Shown here piece by piece: positions 1 through 13,700 of a DNA stretch of 64,000 bases. The DNA lies in contig CM022670.1 in assembly GCA_012295275.1 (NCBI GenBank), positions 29,529,938 to 29,593,937 of the forward strand, in the 5' to 3' direction. Made by a program: the position numbers and the translations under genes. The notes beneath the pieces were generated by a model. It was not told the DNA's origin. It made no database searches and saw nothing but the letters and a program-made list of their open reading frames with translations. Position 1 is the stretch's first letter; each line of letters starts with the position of its first letter. The stretch is from Chrysomallon squamiferum. Lineage: Eukaryota; Mollusca; Gastropoda; Neomphalida; Peltospiridae.

Positions 1-284
1 TTGCTTTTTTGAGAAACTAACGATTAACACGTACTCATTAAACCACTTTTAAAACGTTTACTAACACCGACAACCTTAACAGAAAGTAAAATAAAATTAG
101 ATGCAGATAAAAACTTACCCAACAACGCATCGACTTAGCAAAGACTTTAAGGTAAACTTCGATAGAAATGTAGAGGGTGAAATATCGCCCAACTCCAAAC
201 AAGAAACTGGGTCAAATGACTGGACTAATATTGGCATATAAAATACGGACTTGGGTTTGAACGATAAAAAACAAAACAAACAAA

Positions 285-360
<76 letters not shown>

Positions 361-841
361 GGGCGTGTGTGAACCCTAGTTTAGGGTCCTAAGAGGGGTC
401 GATTGCATATATATAATTACTTTAAACAAAAGTACAAAATTTTAATTGAAAAAAGTGATTTTATTAGATGACACAATACAGCATAAAATTACAAAGCATG
501 CAGTTAAAAAGAAATAACCGTTGTTTTCTTTTTCTTTTTCCCAAATGTGAGAGGGAGTTGCCAAGCTAACGCCCAGTAATTATTTGGTACCACTTCATAA
601 AACAAATTATATAAAATTAATACATATTTTAAGAAAATAATAATAACAATAATAATAATAATAATCATCATCATCATCATCACAATCAAAATCATATAAT
701 AGCAACAGCAACAGCAGCAACAGCCCTTTAGTAGCAAAATAATTTTAATAGCAGCAGTAGTGGTATCATAACAATCCATAGCTATGGTGAAGGTGGTGGT
801 GGATGTTATAGTCGTGTACTAATAGTAGTATTAATACTAAC

Positions 842-872
<31 letters not shown>

Positions 873-2214
873 ATATTTTTAGTTGTAGTTTTATAGGTAA
901 CGTCCGTATCCTTAGTTCTAGTTCTGACCTGGGTACATATTTCAAGATGGATTAGCATTTTTATACTTCCTGGACGATGTTATGAATACAGAATGATAAC
1001 AGAAATGTGACAAGTGTTAGACAAATTCTATGAGCTATCTTCCACTGAAGTGTGATAGTTTTTTTTGCGATTTTGCTTTGTTTTACATAACGCTGATCCA
1101 GAGAACGTACCCGAGGGCATATGTTAGAGTGATTACAGATCAATCGTTTTCTCTCATTTCCTGGATTCGAGGGCGATATCACCATCATCATGACATCGCT
1201 TGAACAAGACGGGTCACCAATTGCCATACACATACCATGACTTTTTACGATGTATTTGTATTTCGCAAATTCTTTACGAACTTGTTTCGTACCATTCCTG
1301 CCAGATTTACATGCTGTCGAATTTTAAACGGAGCAGCACGGGTATATTTATAATTTTTAACGGTTTAAGAATCTATTTACAGGGTATGATACAGTACTAG
1401 TATCTCAGTATGATTATATCCGAAAGTATGACAGTTAAGCTTTCTTTATCAAAATATCGTTATATTTCGTCACACAATAATTATATTGATGTTCAATGTT
1501 CATCCATGATATGTACTATTACCTGTAGCCCATTAAAATGACGAAGAAGAAAAGAAAAGAATGCATCGAATAAATAAATAAATAAATCAGTTTATGTTAA
1601 AAATTGCATAACATGGTGTCCATTTAGTAAAAATGTTTCATTATCAATTATTATTACTTTTTTATTTCCAGTTGTTTATGAAAATACTGCAGACAGTAGT
1701 GTTTCTGACTTAACAGTATGCATATATATATATATAAGAGGTCGTATTAAAGTGACATTAGTAAAACCTGTCTTTAAACTCTCAGCCGTAAAACCATTTC
1801 TCCCCAGAGCAAAATGATTAGTGTAAAATGATTATAGTTTCTGTGTTCTGTATAAGTCTTTGGCCTATTTTTAAAAAAGCTGTTTTTCCGCAGTTAAAGC
1901 AGACTGTGAATTATGTATATGTATTCCTCATGAACTTCTATTACTAAACAACAACAATAATAATAATAATCCATTATACAGGTACGTGCTTGAATAACTT
2001 GTGGATATAATCAATTTTCAAATAATATCAGTTTGAAAACATAGTCTATATTATTTATACTCAAATATTCAACAAAAACAAATAATATATAAAATACACA
2101 CAAACACACATACACACATTTAAATAAAGAAATTAAGATATTTTCAGTTCTACTATAAAGTATTTTGTATCTCATTTATACTATTTATATTTTACAATTA
2201 TTATATTTTTACAG
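1..2214. other. Gene-free, microsatellite-rich left flank
   Basis: I see no convincing coding exon here. The open frames present are short and several are made only of simple repeat. The stretch holds a long TC tract (291-358), ATA/CAT/CAA-type triplet repeats around 640-720, an AGT-type tract near 842-870 and TATA-rich segments near 1720. It probably contains the promoter and a non-coding 5' exon of the HtrL/YibB-like gene that follows, because the first coding exon of that gene begins with a splice acceptor rather than a promoter, but I cannot place that exon. Confidence 0.5.
291..358. repeat. (TC)34 microsatellite
   Basis: An uninterrupted 68 bp TC dinucleotide tract. It is a pure polypyrimidine-polypurine stretch. 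The long Arg-Glu open frame on the minus strand is only this repeat. Confidence 0.97.
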
Positions 2215-2220
2215 GACACA

Positions 2221-2331
2221 ATGCTTCTTGGTGGTACTTCGATGTGGCAGAGCATTTGTAAAAGGTTTGCCCTTACTGCTGGTTTTATATACTGCTTGTA
2301 TGCTGTGTTTTGTGAGTCATTTTTATTTATT

Positions 2332-2370
<39 letters not shown>

Positions 2371-4737
2371 TTAAAATAAATAAACACACACATACACACA
2401 TATTCTGAAGGAAAATATGTATTATTATATTATAATTTTTAAAATTTTTATATATAGATAGATAGATAGATAGAAGGCTATGTATATGTATTAAATATCA
2501 GTATGTGTAGAAATTAAAATTATATCTATCTCTCTGTCTATCTATATGTCTATCTATCTATATACATTTTATCAAATACTGGTAAATGTTTAACCATAAT
2601 TATTAAGGCTTGTTGTTTTAACCATACTCATAGGCAACAATTTTAAAGTTTTTACATTGTATAAAGCAAAAGTGTTGTATTTAGCTTGACTGTTCCATTA
2701 TACAGCCAGAAAGCTGTAACACACATAGTTAGATAATGCAGCGTGTGCGTTAATAAGATATTTGTATTTTATTTAACAGATGGCATAAAGAGGATGAACC
2801 CTAATACTTGGAATGAGCGACCAGCTGGGGTAATTTAATTCCTCTCTATATGAACCTAACTTCATAATGACCATCATTTTCTCTTTTTTCTCTTTTTCTG
2901 TCTATTATTTTATGTTCAGAAATCACTGTGAGTAAGTTCAGGTTACCAACAAATAAATATTTGGATAATATTTTCTAGATAAAATTGGGACTTACAGTAA
3001 AATATATTCTAGTGATTAAAGCGATGCGTAAAATGTGAAAAGGACTATTAGAAAAAAAAAATAATAATAATACTAATAATAATAATTTAAAACAACAACA
3101 AGACAACAAGAAAACAAATGAAAATAATGTAATAATCTCATTTCGTTTATTGTATAACATTGTAATAAGAGTATATAATCTGTAACATTGTGTATAACTT
3201 TGTTAATATTATTAATTATTCAGTAACAACATCTTTTTCCTGCAATACTTTAATAAGGCATATTTTAATATTACAAATATATTTTAAAATCAGCCTTCAT
3301 TATTAATTTAATTTCATCATTAAACAAAAACATCTCATATCATATAAAAATGTTCCAACAAGTCGTAAACAATCTTAGTCAACTAGAGTTTGTATGTCAT
3401 GTCAGTTCCTTTTTGACATTGTTTAACAATTTGGCTCTTTCCTTTCAGTTAGAAAGTGTATTTGTTTTGTTTGTTTGTTTGTTAGTATGTGTGTGTCCTG
3501 CAGTGGCAGAAGAATACATTTCTATATATTTCCAGGTACTGGCCAAAAATATAGCTTTTTGAGATGGAACTATATTTACTTTCATTAATTACTTATTATT
3601 TACTTAAATATCATCAGTGGTTTAATTACTGATTTACATCTTAAAATACCATTTTGAAAAAGATACTACAGAACCAGTTATTCCATATATATATATAAAG
3701 AACTGTTAGTTTTAGGTCTATGTATGATGTTTTTTTAGTATTGAATATTATCAGTTAAATAAATTCTACCTCAGTTTTTTTTTAAAAACCAGAATTTTTT
3801 GTTTCAGATATCTCGTATGATGTGGTCCAATGATCCTGTACTCAAAGATATTCACAGCTTTGCAACAAAAGAAGCTCTGACAGCAGAGGTAACTGTGGTA
3901 ACAGCATTTTTTAACATAGGGGCATTCATAAAAGGGGATGCTGTCCAGCGAACTCCTAAACTGTATTACAGATGGATGACTGTGTTTGGTAGACTCAACA
4001 ATCCTTTAATTGTTTTCTCGGACCAGGACGAAGTTCTGAGTATTTTTAAACAACTCAGAAGCAGATTTCCTTCCAACCAAACACAGATAATTAAAGTCAA
4101 GCGATCAGAGTTATGGTCATTTTCTTTAGCTGCAAACATAAGTTCAATTTTCAAACAAAAAGACTACCCACGGTACCAGCCAAACACCATCAACGAGAAC
4201 TACTCCTGTGTGATGCATGCCAAGTTTGAACTGATCAACCGAGTAGTCAGAGAGAAGCTCTTCACAACCAAATACATCAGCTGGCTTGATATTGGTTTGT
4301 TCCGGGCGGTAACTCACGAGAAACATAACTTTGTAATGCAGGCTCCGTCTCTTTGGAACAAAGACAAGATTGCCTACAGCGAAGTCCATGAATATGATCC
4401 ATCATTAACAGCTCGTGACGTTATATTTAAAAATCTCGTGTGGGTTTCTGGAGCAATGTTTATTGGTCGACCAGAAATAATATATCTCTACTCGGAGGAC
4501 TATATGGCTGCTGTGAAGAAACTGATTGGCCAGAAACTGATGAGCACAGATCAACAGGTTATATATATCATGTATTTACCAAGTTTTAACTTTCAACCTC
4601 GTATTGAAATCCAGACCTTTACAACATTTAGTGATGATGACTGGTTTTATTTAGGGTACATGTTGAAAGATAAATGGGAAAGGCATATGATTAGAGAAGG
4701 TATGCCTTTAGTTAGATTTTTGTTATATCATTTATAA
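2221..4737 (+). CDS. HtrL/YibB-family protein with N-terminal signal anchor
   Basis: Coding exons are 2221-2311, 3504-3535 (only 32 nt) and 3808-4737, giving 350 aa. The start is ATG 2221, six bases inside an exon that opens with a splice acceptor, so the 5'UTR continues upstream. The 32 nt exon is needed: joining the first exon directly to the third gives an early stop, while inserting it keeps phase 1 then 0 and yields an uninterrupted N-terminus. Residues about 15-33 form a hydrophobic helix after Lys-Arg, as in a type II signal anchor, which suggests a secretory-pathway or Golgi membrane protein with a lumenal C-terminal domain. The large exon matches the HtrL_YibB domain as I know it: WLDIGLF, WVSGAMFIG, STDQQVIY and a C-terminal DDWFYLGY, where the family usually ends. 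The bacterial member YibB lies in a lipopolysaccharide-core region and its biochemistry is not established, so no reaction is assigned. A possible donor (gtatgc, about 4700) could replace the last 12 codons. Confidence 0.82.
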
Positions 4738-4837
4738 ATATTTATCCATGTCATATTTACATTTTTTACCATAGAAGTTTCATATAAACCTTTATATTTT
4801 ATTTTAACAGCTTAAAATGTATATCTACATATGTGTA

Positions 4838-4838
4838 T

Positions 4839-4883
<45 letters not shown>

Positions 4884-4886
4884 TGT
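4838..4886. repeat. (TG)n microsatellite with interruptions
   Basis: A GT/TG dinucleotide tract with a few A interruptions, followed by a TATA/CACA stretch. It lies just downstream of the HtrL/YibB-like stop codon. Confidence 0.9.
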
Positions 4887-7800
4887 GTGTATATATACAC
4901 ACACATATACAGATACAAATATATATATATATTTATAAACTGTTTGACAATTTATTGTTTTTAATAATTTTAAACAAATAAACAAATGCATAGTGCTTTG
5001 TTACTTAACGAATTATGTAATTAGCTGTAGCTTTTTAAGCTAGGATATATAATTTGTTAAATATAATTATCTGTTTAAACCGATACATTCAGAAACATTT
5101 TACAAAAAAAGTAAAAAAATAAAATAAAATTAAAGTTTAATCCAATCTTAATAACTGTTAAGAAATGACATTATGTCAGCCAGTGAAATAGATTTAATTG
5201 GTAAACCTAAAAGAAATATATTTCAGTGTCTTTGTTTATCACATGGAATTAAGGTAACACTGCTAACAAATCTAGTAAAATGATACTTACTATCAAGATA
5301 TTCATGTACCATATTTTCTTGGTAAGGCAGTTTCTTAAAATATGGCATCTCTAATTAAAAAATATCATAGTATGAAAGACACTTTTAATTCAGTTTTGAA
5401 TTAATTTTCTTCAGGTAAACATAAGATTGGTACAGAAATGTCAATAATCAGAGTTTACTGGTTTTGGTCATTTACATGTGTGCTCAGCTGCAAGCTTAAA
5501 TCCTGCAGGATGTTCTAACAAGTGCTACAGTTATCATTTTGAATCCCTTTTCTATAATGTGTTTAGATTTTAATTAACACTGATCTCTTTCAACGTTCCC
5601 TGTTATTTTTTTATGTCTGTGTAAAATGGTTTTCATGTAGTAATTTTTCATATTTAAAACAATTATGTGCTTAATTCTATAGTGTGAAAATATTGCAATA
5701 GTTTATATAGTGATGTTATAAATTTAGATCGGTTTTAACCTTGAAGATTGTTAAATTAAAAGTGTTGGCCTTAAATTGCTGCGAGTCTAGTGCCTGTTTC
5801 TGATTTATATCTTTTGTGTGCATTTTAATGTGTGCACATCCTAGAGGGAGCATTGTTTTTATAAATTGTAAAAAGTAAGTGTTTTTTACCTACTCATTTA
5901 TAGATAATACACAATTTGTTGCTGTATTTAAATTTATGAAATACTGTTTACTTTTTGTAATGATGCATAGTTTTGCAATAGAAGTCTATATGTGTCATGA
6001 ATAGAATCAGTTGCCATGGTTTTTGAAGTGTGTATTTTATTATCATACTGTTGTGACACTTATAGTCTGTCCCCACTCCACCCTGTTATAAATTGTTGTA
6101 TTTATTACCTCAGGTAACATTTATTTAGATAAATTATTCATTATAAAGTTTTAGTATAAAACCAATTGTTTTAGATATGTTAAATTGTTGAGAATTATTG
6201 ATCAAACAGTGGTCATTGTTTTATATTTATACATGTGTGTAATGTTTTGACCCATTACACAGTTATGTTAACACATTTGATTGCCTACAGCAATGTTGAG
6301 GAGATTGCAGCATTATTAATTCTCCATGGGATTTTGTTTTTGCCTTAGATTATATTCCAATATTTTTTTTAGTCCCAAGTTGTTACTACAAATATCATAA
6401 ATATTATCATTATTATTATTTACTTATTTATTTATTTTTATAGTATTTTTATTTCCATTTAACAAGAATAGAGTCTTGTAATATTATTTTATGACTGGCA
6501 CATAATGCTTAAGATAATTTTTTAAAGGAAAACAAGCAAGTGTTGAGATTTTAAAAAATGTATAGAAAATAATAACTTTTTATAGATTAGGGAGTTATGT
6601 GTATCAAAAAGATTTAAAACATTTTTTTTTTAACTTCATTTAAAACCATTTCTGTATAATTTTATTTTGAAAAGCTACACTTATAAAATAACAAAATAAA
6701 TTAAATTATATTTTTAATATGTTTTTTCATTTGTTTATATTTTAACCCATTTTAATCCATTATAAACTGAACCAAAAAGCATTTTGTATTAAATTAGTAT
6801 TTGTATATCAAGTTTTTTTATAACTAATGTATGTAAACAGTCTAAATATTCAGTTCCTTGTAAAATATCTCTCCAATTAATAAAATATAAAAATAACAGT
6901 CTTGTGAAGATATACGAATGCTAACATTTTAGCTTTTATTTTAACCTTATTATTTACAACTTTTTCAAAAATAACATAATAAAATTAAATTAAATCTTTA
7001 AAAAATGTATTAAAATAAATAAATATCAAATCAGAAAAAACAAAAATCAAAAATCCAGAGCCTTTAAGAATAAAATGACATCCTGCATACACTGCAGCTA
7101 ACAGAACAACTGACATGAAAATATATAATTTTAATTTCATGTTTATCAGATCGATGCTTGGCATTTTTTAAACTGTATTAAATAACATTCATTGCTGTAT
7201 TTTTATATATGCAGAAGTTGCAGATACATTTGTTTATAAAAATTCATTTTCTTTAACACATCACTATTTTTAGTATGTATATAGAACAATATTCTATTCA
7301 GCATTTAGCTTTTCTGCATTTTTAATCCTCCACAGCCATACATGCAGTATATTTTATTCTTCTTCACTTTTTTCTTTTTTTTCACACAATCATATGGAAG
7401 ATTTGTTCAGAGTAATATTACTCAATACTGTGGGTACTGTTTTTCTCAAGAATGTCTCTTTTTTTTCCTTTTTTTTGAGGGGGGAGGAGGGGGAAACGTT
7501 TGCACCTTTTATTTATAATTTTGTCATTAATATTATAGTTAAGTAATGTAACATTTTTATTACTCAAGTATTGTTTCAGTTATTAATTTTTTTAAAACAA
7601 GATTAATGTGGTTTTGTGTGTGTGTGATCAAAATTAAGTTAATAATTTCTAGATAACTGGCCTTGAAAATTGTGAAATTGTGCACACAAATCTGTACTGA
7701 TAAGATTTTTTGAAAAATGTATTTACTTGTTTATTTTATTTATTTCTAAGATGAATGGCAATTTAGAAATATAGATTTAACAAATATATATATATATATA

Positions 7801-10523
7801 TATATATTAAACATCAAACAGAAAATAATCACTTTTTATAATGCTGTCCATTTTCATTTTGTATTTATATCCTGCCAGACTGTTTTATTTATTTGATATG
7901 CTTTGCAGTATTTATTGTGCATATTTCAAATATCAACGGTTTTTATCAATTTCATTGTAACCTATATTTCCATCTATTTTGATGGGTGAAGTATACATAA
8001 AAAGTATTTTTAAAACTAAAAAAATTATATTTTAATAGATTTGATTTTTATTAAAATATCTGATTTTTTTAATGAATATTTCCTACATTTTATACTTTCA
8101 GTCCCCACATATGAGATATATATTATTACTTTGAGTAAACCTAGCTTCACTGATTATTTTTTGGACCTGATGAAAAACAACCAGGAGAGGTCTGTGGTGA
8201 AAATCTTAATTTCAAAAATGAGCCTTCACTCCTTATCCTCATATATAACTTTGCCCTAACACTCTGGCACTAACATATCCTATCCTGATAATCTAGATAT
8301 GAAAAATATGATTTATCACTGACAGAAAGCTAACTTTTATTATTGTTATTTTATTTTGAAATTGTTGAATGTTTAAAATGTGAATTAAAAAAAACAAATT
8401 AAAAATTAAAGTCATTTTCTTTTTTAAAATATTTGTCTGTTATTTGGTTGTATGCAAGAAGTGTTATTATAAAGCAGTCATCACACTGATTATTTTTTGA
8501 CATTTCAAATAATTTACATCAACGAAGGAAAATAAATTGCCTTCATTATTTTACTGATCAGCATCAAGGAATTGTTTGTATTTATTTCTCATAATGAAGA
8601 AAGCACACACTGTATTATTTAATAAACCAGCAGCTGAGCATTGTCGAGTAAACGTTTTGTTTTTTTCTTATTATAAACCTATATATATTAATTAGAAAAG
8701 TATTTTAAAAAAATTAAAAAATTAAATTCACAAACTGATGTGATAATTCCTTTTTATCTTCCTCATCAGTGTTTTTCACTGATAAAATTTCTTCTCTGTT
8801 TTCATCATCATTAAGACTATCTATCAGTCACTATAAACAGGAAACAGAAAATAGCTCCTCACGCAAATCATCAAAATAAGCTCTCCAGAAGCAAAATAAT
8901 TTAAAGTATACAAATATACTTGGGCTGTTTGCTAACACAGGTACATTTTATCCAGATGAAGGTTTCCAAGCAGGAATTGTAAATAAAATAAAATCCAAAT
9001 TGTCTAAATGAAGGAATTTAACACATTTTTGTAAAAACATAATATCTGTGTAACATAGAGAACACTGGTATGCATATGTAAAAGAACATTTATATACATT
9101 ATAAGCAAATAAAACAAATATTAATATAAGCATAGAAATCAAGAGTCACTACTTTGCAGTCAATTTCACAGTACTAACACAAGCACAAATAAAATCACAA
9201 ATTACATTCAGTTTAAAACATCTACCTTGGCAATCATAATAATCCAAGACCAATGTACAATGTAAATTACTTAAATTTTGAAATAATTCTTTCATCCTTT
9301 TTTGCTCAATTATATTAAGATCAAAGTTAAGACTCAAAAAAAAAAAAACATTTTTTTTTTTTTTTAAATAAACATTAATACAAGTATTGATCTGATATGC
9401 ACCAAACTATATATCTGCAAACTACATTTTGTACTTATTATTTTTTAAATGTATCTGATCCAAGACAAAATAATAAAGAAATAAAAAATGAACCATCTGA
9501 CAAATTTATCAACAATAGTTAAATGTTGATGATAGTTTGTTCATCTCTGCCTGTAACACAAATATTTTCTTTCCTGTAAAACCATTATATAATTTTTGCT
9601 TTTTATTTAGCACACTCTATAAAAATAATAAAAAGTTAGTTTGAGCCACTTTCAGATAGTCTAAATATTCATGCATACCACTGCAGCTAACAAGAATGTT
9701 TAACACACGGGATGCATTATTGAATATAAAATAAAATTGTTGTAAAACTTCTGTAATTTAAATGGCAGACATATTTTATATTTTGAGTTCAGTTAATTTT
9801 TTTAGTTCAGCCATTTAAAGCAGTTTCTTCAGTAAAGTATTTTTTTAATTTTAATTCAGTTTTAACTTTCAGAAAATGTTAGAATCAGTATTATGACAAA
9901 TCTGTAATTTAATCTTGAATTTTATATCAATGATCAATGTTTATAAGGTCTTAGAAGATTGTTAAAAGCACAAAAGATAATTCCACATAAAAAATATAGA
10001 TGAAAAACAAAACAACAATACATGAAAATACAAAAATGCAACGAATATAGTTTTAAACAGACTGTTAACTGAATGAAAAATTCCAGATGTTTTATAGTTC
10101 TGTACAATCTGTTTAGGCAAAACATTAACCAAATCAAGTAAATTTTAAATAATACATTTCAAAATTTTCAGTTCAGAAGTCCAAATGATTCAAATAGAAT
10201 TGCTAAAATTATAATTATTAGTCTGTTATTTTATCATACAATAGTGAAAAGTTTAATTTTATGTTATTAGAGAAATTACTGTCTAATCACAAAATAGCAC
10301 TTTAATGTTACAGATGGTTACAAAACAGAAGCTATGTGCAACATACTGCTCAGTAAAAGGTAGACAACTCTATTACATCAAGTTTCAAACTTTCACTTCT
10401 AATGGTTTTGAGATAAAATATTTTAGAATTCTGTTATTATTACATTTGGTTGTTTTTTTAAAAGCATTCAACAGTAAAATTGTAACAAATAGATGCAAGG
10501 AAAAGCAGATCAAACTACTGTAT

Positions 10524-10529
<6 letters not shown>

Positions 10530-10576
<47 letters not shown>
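10530..10576. repeat. (TA)n microsatellite
   Basis: About 47 bp of pure AT dinucleotide within the likely FKBP1A 3' flank. The Tyr-Ile repeat frames reading through it are artefacts of this tract. Confidence 0.95.
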
Positions 10577-10584
<8 letters not shown>

Positions 10585-10779
10585 CATTATAACAAAAAAT
10601 GCCAGCTATAAAACATGTGGACTGTGTCTATGGCTACATGAATACATATATGTATATATGCTTTTAAATACATTCATGACATTTTACAAAGGTGGAAGTT
10701 ATAAACACAGACATATTCTGTATGACACACTTTTGGTCTGTTCAAGCAGTTTGTTATTAGTCCGAAGAACGTGGAGTTA

Positions 10780-13700
10780 TTATTCCAGTCGCAGTAACTC
10801 AACGTCAAACACCAGTGTTGCTCTGGGAGGTATAGTGTCACTGTCAAGGAACCAAACTTTGTAAAAGTATCATATACATTATTCATCTATCATAATTCTT
10901 TCTTTTTTTTAAATTTTAAGTACTGGATATATTATTCATATATTTTATAAATTACAGTTTTTATTTCTTTTTATTTATAGATAATAAACTTTTGAACATG
11001 GTACTATATGATTTTTTTTTAATTTGGTATTATTTATGTAGAACTTTATAATAATCAGAAAAATCAAACTCATATGAAGAAGAAAAAAATAAGCATGAAA
11101 CATCTTATTTAATAATAATTAACTTTTCTAACAAATTATATATTGTGGTATTTTGAATAAAGTATTTTCAAATACATAACAAACTGTAAAGTAAATGAAA
11201 TATTGAAATATTTTGTTATAAATTATCACAGGTTATTAATTTTAATGATTTCTGGTGATTTTTTAATGTGTTATGATTTATTAACTATGATAAAAATCTA
11301 CCCTATTAACCTAATGTTTTTGAGAAATGATTAATACACCAAGTTCTTATTCTGTAATTTTGGGGAAACAAGTTCAATATTTTTTTTACTTACATGTAAG
11401 TTTTGGCAAGAGCATCAGTTTCCATGTAGTAATGCATATAACAAACAACAACCATTTCAAAGATTTCTTAGTTAACAAAAAAAAAAAAAAAAACTGCCCT
11501 AAAGAAGATATTAGCATCTATGAGCAACAAAACAAATTATGAACTGCCTTATTTTATACCATATGAACACTGCTTAAAAAGGATATACTCCTGGGTGGCC
11601 TTTTTCTCCAAATGCCACGTTGTGCGGACAAATCAGCTTTGCCCGCTGTCCAACACTCATCTACAATGAAAATAATAATCCCTTACAAATAAATATTAGT
11701 AATCTTTTCTTCTTACTAGTTGTTTTGTTGTTTTATTTCACTTTGAAATGAAACTTTCAGTTGTTCACATCAGTACTGAAACAAAAAGAATATTGGCAGC
11801 ATTTAATTTTGTGAAATCATTAACATTTTTATTTTTTTTAGTCTCAAATATCTGTGATAAAGATAACATTTAAATACTGTTGTAACAGAAAATGCAGACT
11901 AACCTGCTTAAGTCCTTCTTCCCAACCTGAAAATATACAACAATATTAACATTAAGAGATAACATAAACTTATTAAATAATATGGCTGCTATCAAAATAT
12001 TATGTTGTTTAAAGATAAACATATAACAAAAAAGATGGATTTTTAATTTAACTCAAATTGTTAATTCCTATAAAACAAATGGGGTGCGTTTAACAAAGAC
12101 AAGACGCTGTGTATAGATTCTGTTATATTCCTTTTTTTCATGGCTGGAATACAAATGATATAGTTTTATGGTGTTTTTAAACATACCTTCATAAGTTTAC
12201 TTTTCATTTTAACTTAGCTTATCTGTATTATAGCAATATTCTGGCAAGGTGTAACAAAAGATAATCCTTTATCTTTTGCCTCTGAATATTAATTAAAAAT
12301 TAAAGTCCTGCCTATATTTGGCTAAAGTAGTTGATTCTAAGGTTGCCAATGTAGATGTTCCAGATATCTTGAAAATCTAAACATTTTTCCTCTCAGGGAG
12401 TTCCCTAAACATGTTTTCCCAGCATCAGAGTAAGGTCTGAGCAAATCAAAACACAAAAAACAAAAAAAAACAATCCACTTTATGATTCATTGTCAACAGG
12501 AATTACCAGGTATAATATTACCAACTTACCTTTAATAACTTCACCTTTTCCCAAATGGAATTTAAAAGGTACTCCTCGGTCTCGAGAAGAATCAAACTGT
12601 GTTCCATTTTCAAGTGAGCCTGTAAGTAAATAATTTGTTTTCTGTTATATATAGTCAGTTCCTATTATAAATTTACAGTCATATGTAAAATAAGAAACAA
12701 TTGAAACTGTCAGATATATTTTTCTAAGCATAAAACTGTAGCATTTCAAATGCCAGTCATTTTTATAGTAAAGTAAATATCTGTAATGTCAGTTTACAAA
12801 ATTTCCGATTGTATTATTTCTGATTTATGAAAACTTGCTATTATTAAAATATATAAAGATAACAAGAATATTATTTCATATAGCACACACCTATATAGTG
12901 AATAACAACTGTTTGTCCTTTCTTTGGAAATGTTTGACCTGTAGAAAAGATATAAAAAAAATAATTAAATGCAAATTATCATCATACTGTTTAAAACAAT
13001 GAATTTTAGTTTTGATATTTTTATTTTTATGAAACACTATTTATCCAAATTATTAATTATAACATCTTCATAGAAAAGTTGATTTAATTACTAAAATTAC
13101 ATCAGATGCCTTAGCCATTAGTTATAAATCAGCAATAATTAATGTATTATCATATTACTTTATACTGGCTTTTAACTTGTATAAAGAATATTCTCATTAT
13201 GATCAGATGGGTAATTAATTACAAAATTAAAATAATTGTGACTTATGAAACTGATGTGAATCTACCCTCCCCTCATACATAATTACATTTAAGCTGTGCC
13301 TTAAAGATACTTAGATTAAAATATTAATAAATGATCAGACTTGCTGAAATTAAATACTCAGATTTTACTAAAACATATAACATCAGTAAATTAAAAATAA
13401 AAAGACGAAACATGCCAAAGGGTTAACATTATACTTTTATAGTAAACGGAAAAATAAAATTGTCTGTACAACTGAAAATCCTAGAGACTAGACTAATGAA
13501 CATTCTGAAGCGTGCCTGCATATAACCACAATCTATCTCTTATATACACATGATATATTGTCTTGATTTTCTTTTATTCTAACACGAAATTTCTAAAGGC
13601 CACGGCTATTAATGACATTTATTATCAAGTTTCGCTAGCCACGAGCAGCAACCAAAGGATCACACACTAAAAAGTAAACAACCTGTGCATAGATGGTATG

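Larger units (their letters stand above)
4738..10779. other. AT-rich convergent intergenic region / 3'UTRs
   Basis: About 6 kb between the convergent HtrL/YibB-like gene and FKBP1A. It must contain both 3'UTRs, and several AATAAA hexamers occur on each strand. It also holds TG (about 4838-4886), TA (about 7788-7807) and TA (10530-10576) microsatellites and homopolymer runs. I found no exon pair with matching phase and no recognisable protein; the short open frames are AT-rich noise. Confidence 0.55.

Noticed and set aside
3799-3807. Using an in-frame start just before the large HtrL/YibB exon
   Set aside because: These bases are the pyrimidine tract and cag of a splice acceptor; the frame is better served by the anchor exon at 2221 and the 32 nt exon.
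10493-10864. Plus-strand open frames across the TA microsatellite near FKBP1A
   Set aside because: They are repeat translation (Tyr-Ile) and antisense of the FKBP1A last exon.
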